DNA of 7,935 nucleotides from an uncultured Collinsella sp. (GTDB taxonomy: Bacteria > Actinomycetota > Coriobacteriia > Coriobacteriales > Coriobacteriaceae), in assembly GCA_902470265.1 (NCBI GenBank), contig CABRFW010000065.1:1-7935 (forward strand), in the 5' to 3' direction. Each line of letters opens with the position of its first letter. The first letter of the stretch is position 1. The notes beneath the pieces were generated by a model. That model did no database searches, was not told where the DNA came from, and saw only the letters and a list, made by a program, of their open reading frames with translations. This document shows positions 4,823 through 7,935 of the stretch, one piece after another. A program made the position numbers and the translations under genes.

Positions 4823-5161
4823 CTACACCGCGGCGGGGCCGTGTTCGCCGGTACGGATGCGGATAACTTCCTCGACCGGTTCGACCCAAATCTTGCCGTC
4901 TCCAACGGCACCGGTGCGAGCGGCGTTGCAGATGATGTCGACAATGCCGTCGACATGCTCGTCGGCGCAAATGAGGGTGAACTGTACCTTAGGAATCGTG
5001 TTGACGAGCAGTTCGTTGCCGCGCACATATTCCTTCCAGCCATGCTGCGCGCCGCAGCCCTGCACCTGATCAATCGTCATGCCGCGAACATCGGCAGCAA
5101 ACAGCGCGTCTTTAAGAACCTCAAGCTTCTCGGCACGAACGATTGCCGTAATCTTCTTCAT
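4823..5161 (-). CDS. glnK: PII nitrogen regulatory protein (GlnB/GlnK family), atypical T-loop
   Basis: The protein has 112 residues, exactly the length of E. coli GlnB, and aligns along its whole length. PII trimers sense ATP/ADP and 2-oxoglutarate and bind partners such as the AmtB pore. Conserved here are the MKKI start, GMT (27-29), Gln39 (2-oxoglutarate/Mg-ATP site), ARTGAVGDGK (81-90) with Lys90, and RIRTGE (101-106) with Arg101 and Arg103. The T-loop is unusual: the usual LYRGAEY is replaced by YVRGNEL, so position 51 is Leu rather than the Tyr that is uridylylated or adenylylated in many bacteria, and position 46 is Val. A Tyr is present at 45. The start ATG at 5161 has AGAGAGG 8 nt upstream. 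Its place next to amtB suggests the GlnK role, hence the symbol; glnB would be equally acceptable. Confidence 0.92.
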   Translation of the reverse strand: MKKITAIVRAEKLEVLKDALFAADVRGMTIDQVQGCGAQHGWKEYVRGNELLVNTIPKVQFTLICADEHVDGIVDIICNAARTGAVGDGKIWVEPVEEVIRIRTGEHGPAAV

Positions 5162-5207
5162 AGTGAATTCCTCTCTTTAATAAAAGAAATTGATTGTCCT
5201 TCACATG

Positions 5208-5315
5208 GCACGGGTTTTCCAGGTGCCCGAGATTGCCCCGAAAGAGGAGCGCTGCGTACTTCGGTACGCAAGCGACGGTTTGAGGGGCAAGGTCGGGTGC
5301 CTGGGAAAGCCGTGC
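5208..5315 (-). repeat. Large imperfect hairpin between amtB and glnK
   Basis: Arms of 32 nt, 5208-5239 and 5284-5315, are complementary at 26 positions plus 3 G-U wobbles in RNA. The loop region contains a second, perfect hairpin: TGCGTAC (5253-5259), tetraloop TTCG, GTACGCA (5264-5270), with three further pairs outside a single-base bulge. The structure begins 2 bp after the amtB stop and ends 46 bp before the glnK ATG. No T-tract follows it on the minus strand. It may stabilise the upstream mRNA end, slow the polymerase or be a processing site, which would set the AmtB to PII ratio. It could also be a copy of a dispersed genomic repeat. A functional role is not shown. Confidence 0.65.
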
Positions 5316-5317
5316 TG

Positions 5318-6595
5318 CTAATCGAGTCCGGAGAACGAGGGATACGCGCTCTCGCCGTGCTGACTCGCATCCAAGCCCAGCGCCTCGTCGGCCTCGTCCA
5401 CACGCAGGCTGCCGTGGAACAGCATCTTGGCCACCGCGGCGATCACCAAATCGAGCACCAGCACAATGACGACCGTCACCACAATGCCCAAGATCTGCGA
5501 GATGAGCAGCGACACGTCGCCCGTGTAGAACAGGCCGCCCTTACCGGTCCACGAAAGCTCCGGCACGCAGAACAGGCCCGTGAGCACGCCGCCCAAGATG
5601 CCGCCGATACCGTGGCAACCGAACGTGTCGAGCGCATCGTCGTAGCCAAACTTGGTCTTGAGATGGCTGATGGCCAGGTAGCAGACAGGCGATACGATCA
5701 GGCCCATGACCAGCGCCGCCCACGGCTCGACAAAGCCCGCGCCGGGCGTGACCACCACAAGGCCCGCAACCAAACCGGTGCTGGCACCCACCAGCGTGGG
5801 GCGGCCGGTATACATGCGCTCGACGGCAAGCCACGAGACCATACCCGCCGCGCTGGCCGTCACGGTGTTGAGGATGGCGAGTGCCGCCACGGCGTCGGCC
5901 TTGAACTCGCTGCCGCCGTTAAAGCCAAACCAGCCAAACCAAAGCAGGCCGGCGCCCAACGCCACAAACGGCACGTTATGCGGGCGATAGCTCACCATGC
6001 CAAAGCCGCGACGACGGCCGAGCATTAAGCAGAGGATCAGGCCGGTAAGACCGGACGAAATGTGTACCACGTCGCCGCCGGCAAAGTCGAGTGCGCCGAT
6101 GATGTCGCCGATAAAGGAGCCCTCGCCGCCCCAGACCATGTGGGCGAGCGGCGCATAGACCACGAGCAGCCAAATGCCCAGAAAGGCCGCCATAGCGCCA
6201 AACTTAACGCGACCTGCCAGGCTACCCGTGACGATAGCGGCCGTGATCATGGCAAACGCCATCTGGAAGGCGATGTTGATAATCTCCGGGTAGACGGCGC
6301 CGTCCGACGCGGTGCCCTCGGCCGCTTGCAGCACCTGGCCGAGCACCGGCAGGCACAGCAGCTGGTCAAGGCCTCCAATAAACGGGCTGGAACCGTCACC
6401 GCCGTAGGCCAGCGACCAGCCGGCAACAATCCACAGCACACCAACCAGACCAATGGCGCCAAAGCACATGAGCATGGTGTTGATGACATTTTTGCGCCTG
6501 GACAGGCCGCCATAGAAAAACGCCAGACCCGGTGTCATTAAAAACACGAGCATGGTGCAGATGAGCATAAACGTTGTCGATCCCGTATCGTACAT
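5318..6595 (-). CDS. amtB: Ammonium transporter AmtB
   Basis: This is a 425-residue Amt/MEP/Rh family channel of about 11 membrane helices that conducts ammonium across the cytoplasmic membrane. Diagnostic sequence: TPGLAFFYGGLSRRKNV (21-37); YAPLAHMVWGG (148-157), carrying the first pore histidine His152; DFAGGDVVHISSG (170-182); DTFGCHGIGGILGG (323-336), with the second pore histidine His328. The C-terminal cytoplasmic tail LRVDEADEALGLDASQHGE (397-415) matches the conserved PII-responsive tail. I chose the ATG at 6595 (MYDTGST) because AAGGGGGAG lies just upstream and the family usually begins near here; the in-frame ATG at 6634 lacks a ribosome binding site. No long signal peptide precedes the first helix. 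The PII gene follows, the classic amtB-glnK pair, though a large hairpin separates them here. Expression under nitrogen limitation is expected from the family, not shown by a recognised operator. Confidence 0.95.
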   Translation of the reverse strand: MYDTGSTTFMLICTMLVFLMTPGLAFFYGGLSRRKNVINTMLMCFGAIGLVGVLWIVAGWSLAYGGDGSSPFIGGLDQLLCLPVLGQVLQAAEGTASDGAVYPEIINIAFQMAFAMITAAIVTGSLAGRVKFGAMAAFLGIWLLVVYAPLAHMVWGGEGSFIGDIIGALDFAGGDVVHISSGLTGLILCLMLGRRRGFGMVSYRPHNVPFVALGAGLLWFGWFGFNGGSEFKADAVAALAILNTVTASAAGMVSWLAVERMYTGRPTLVGASTGLVAGLVVVTPGAGFVEPWAALVMGLIVSPVCYLAISHLKTKFGYDDALDTFGCHGIGGILGGVLTGLFCVPELSWTGKGGLFYTGDVSLLISQILGIVVTVVIVLVLDLVIAAVAKMLFHGSLRVDEADEALGLDASQHGESAYPSFSGLD

Positions 6596-6697
6596 TCGCT
6601 CCCCCTTGATCGCATGAACGTTGTCGGCGCCCATAATGCGGCCGAGGGGCAACTGGTGTAGACCAGATACGGCGTTGTTAAACGCTGCGTTGTCGAA

Positions 6698-6726
6698 TGG
6701 AAACGGTGCCGCAATCTTGGAAACGG
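6698..6726. repeat. Direct repeat TGGAAACGG x2, 20 bp apart, upstream of amtB
   Basis: TGGAAACGG occurs at 6698-6706 and again at 6718-6726. The similarity extends a few bases further (13 of 15 positions). The 20-bp period is about two helical turns, so both copies face the same side of the DNA. They lie about 105-130 bp upstream of the amtB start. That placement suits an activator or repressor site for a nitrogen-controlled promoter, but I could not match them to a named regulator. No clear -35/-10 pair was found between them and amtB. A small palindrome, AACGCTGCGTT, lies close by at 6681-6691. Confidence 0.4.
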
Positions 6727-6733
6727 CGCGGCA

Positions 6734-6788
6734 ACGGGCGCGAAACCAACGGGAAATACGCGAGCAAGGAAGCCGTGAGCGCGCCCGT
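6734..6788 (-). repeat. GC-rich inverted repeat after the CmpB-family gene
   Basis: Perfect 9-bp arms, ACGGGCGCG at 6734-6742 and CGCGCCCGT at 6780-6788, flank a 37-nt loop. The structure begins 5 bp after the CmpB-family stop. It could act as a transcript-end stem, but no T-tract follows on the minus strand, so an intrinsic terminator is not supported. The rest of the roughly 200-bp gap before amtB holds the direct repeats described separately and no gene. Confidence 0.4.
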
Positions 6789-6793
6789 CCCGG

Positions 6794-7813
6794 CTAGTGG
6801 CGGAACAGCTCGCGGGCTCGGTCGCGGAGGTCGGTAGCTCGGATGACGCCCTCGTAGCGGTTGATACGCAAGCGCGGGAAAGCATTGAAGAAGCGCAGGT
6901 CGCGGCGGCTGAGTGACACACTCGGCACCGGACGGCTTATGCGCTTGCCGGCAAGGCGACGACTGAGCGACGGACGCGGCATGCTCGGCGCGGCATCGGC
7001 CACGCGGCGGGCAGCGAGCGCCAGGCCGCGAGCACCATCCGCGGTAAACGTCGGCATCGAAGCCTTCTCGCGCAGGGCATCGAGCGTCGCGTCGCCCAGC
7101 TCCGCCAGCCACGCGTTAACGGCGCGGCTGCGGATATGCGTCTGTGCCACCGAGTCGATCGCCGAATCGGGAATACGTTCGAGCATGGAGTCGGACGCAT
7201 CGGCAAGAGACTCATTGATGCGGTCGGCAAGGTCGGCGCGCACACGCTCCAGCTGATCGGACAGGCGGCGCCAGCTGGCCAAAGAGCACACCGCGTCGAC
7301 CATCATCGCGACCGCGACGATAAAGGCGGACAGCCGCACAATCAGAACCGGCAGATGGCCAAGCAGTCCCAGCAATGCCGGCTCCACTAAACGGCAAATG
7401 CACAGCGCACCCAAGCCAAACGCGCATGCCCAGTACAGACAGATGCGTCCGTGCAGGTTAAACGGCAGGTGCGAATAGTCCCAAAAGCGAGCGCCTGTTG
7501 TTTTTTCCAGCAGCACGCCTACGCTGTACTCAATCACGCTGCATACAAGCGCCGCGGCGACAAACTGGCTCGGGGCATCCGGAATCCCGCGCAACAGCAG
7601 CCAGCAGGCAATGCCGCCCACACCATAGATAGGACAACACGGCCCCAGCAAAAAGCCACTGTTGGCAAATCGTCCGTGATTGAGCATGGCGCATACTGTC
7701 GACTCCCATGCCCAACCGCAAAACCCGTAAAAGGCAAACGAGAGCACCAGTGCCGAGAGTGGGCAGGCGGCAAGCGTCGCGCCGTCAAATGCCATGTCGA
7801 TCGCGGTCCCCAC
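6794..7813 (-). CDS. CmpB-family membrane protein (putative ABC transporter permease, PF06541-like)
   Basis: This is a 339-residue protein. Residues about 20-180 carry the pattern typical of the ABC_trans_CmpB family: FYGFCGWAWES (28-38), GRFANSGFLLGPCCPIYG (47-64) and FWDYSHLPFNLHGRICLYW (110-128), set among about four to five hydrophobic segments. The family is annotated as a putative ABC permease, but its transport substrate and even its transport role are not established. Residues about 180-339 form a hydrophilic, Arg/Ala/Asp-rich extension with helical character (a possible coiled coil near 183-205) and basic patches, probably cytoplasmic. I chose the GTG at 7813 because a GGAGAGGG motif sits 6 nt upstream; the in-frame ATG at 7795 has no ribosome binding site. 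It follows the partial gene at 3 bp, so the two are probably one operon. The family is clear, the function is not. Confidence 0.8.
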   Translation of the reverse strand: MGTAIDMAFDGATLAACPLSALVLSFAFYGFCGWAWESTVCAMLNHGRFANSGFLLGPCCPIYGVGGIACWLLLRGIPDAPSQFVAAALVCSVIEYSVGVLLEKTTGARFWDYSHLPFNLHGRICLYWACAFGLGALCICRLVEPALLGLLGHLPVLIVRLSAFIVAVAMMVDAVCSLASWRRLSDQLERVRADLADRINESLADASDSMLERIPDSAIDSVAQTHIRSRAVNAWLAELGDATLDALREKASMPTFTADGARGLALAARRVADAAPSMPRPSLSRRLAGKRISRPVPSVSLSRRDLRFFNAFPRLRINRYEGVIRATDLRDRARELFRH

Positions 7814-7816
7814 CGT

Positions 7817-7935
7817 CTACCCTCTCCTCTTCTCGCTTGATTCTTTACTCACGCTATCGTCTGTCTCGTCCTTGCGCGGCAGGCGGCCGGCGATCGTCTC
7901 GCGCAGAGCACACCATTTATCCGCCAGACACACAA
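7817..7935 (-). CDS. C-terminal end of an unidentified protein (partial)
   Basis: The minus strand is open from the window edge to a TAG at 7819-7817, giving 38 complete codons of protein. The segment reads VCLADKWCALRETIAGRLPR and then an acidic, Ser-rich stretch ending in KRRG. The stop lies 3 bp before the GTG of the CmpB-family gene, and that gene's ribosome binding site (GGAGAGGG) sits over the last codons. This is the usual geometry of translationally coupled operon genes. Early codons are GC-rich at the third position, as in the neighbours. Another frame is also open down to a TGA near 7850 but reads less like protein. Too little is visible to name a function; the basic and acidic tail suggests a soluble or cytoplasmic C-terminus. 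Confidence 0.6.
   Translation of the reverse strand, partial: VCLADKWCALRETIAGRLPRKDETDDSVSKESSEKRRG

Noticed and set aside
4841..6028. 395-codon plus-strand open frame opposite amtB/glnK
   Set aside because: Its protein is a His/Arg/Gln-rich low-complexity product, a shadow of GC-rich amtB and glnK on the other strand, which have clear family motifs.

Overview
The window is ordinary high-GC chromosomal DNA with every convincing gene on the minus strand, so genes are described from high to low coordinate. The protein set is a giant-type 2-hydroxyacyl-CoA dehydratase activase, a CmpB-type membrane protein, AmtB/PII and two TetR regulators. With GC-rich codons, strong AGGAGG-type ribosome binding sites and occasional GTG/TTG starts, it suggests an anaerobic gut actinobacterium of the Coriobacteriia, Collinsella-like. 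That assignment is inference; no marker gene is present.

Right part (7935 to 4823): the last 38 codons of an unidentified gene run into a GTG-started CmpB-family membrane protein (3-bp gap). An intergenic stretch of about 200 bp with direct repeats follows. Then come amtB and a PII signalling protein gene (glnK-like), separated by a large imperfect hairpin of about 108 bp. AmtB imports ammonium and PII would gate it, but this PII lacks the usual modifiable Tyr-51 in its T-loop.

Middle (4748 to 1750): a TetR regulator is followed by an MFS exporter-like transporter. Two near-identical 21-bp palindromes, probable operators, lie in the gap between them. The pair looks like a self-contained drug-resistance or efflux cassette, and its DNA looks less GC-rich than its neighbours. 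A Cof-type HAD phosphatase follows.

Left part (1750 to 1): the most interesting stretch is 1370-1710. It holds a 41-codon gene too short for normal ORF calling. It encodes one hydrophobic helix followed by a strongly basic tail. Its promoter spacer contains a LexA (SOS)-box-like palindrome that matches the Gram-positive consensus at 13 of 14 positions. Its leader can fold to hide the ribosome binding site, and a good opposing promoter downstream could make a convergent antisense RNA sharing a GC-rich hairpin. Together this resembles an SOS-induced small membrane toxin (TisB-like logic) or division inhibitor with a type I antitoxin RNA; it is a hypothesis from sequence only. Beyond it lie a TTG-started TetR regulator and, 12 bp downstream, the first 157 codons of a 2-hydroxyacyl-CoA dehydratase activase with an unusual Ala-rich N-terminal extension, cut by the window edge.

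No tRNA, rRNA, CRISPR array, transposase or integrase was seen.
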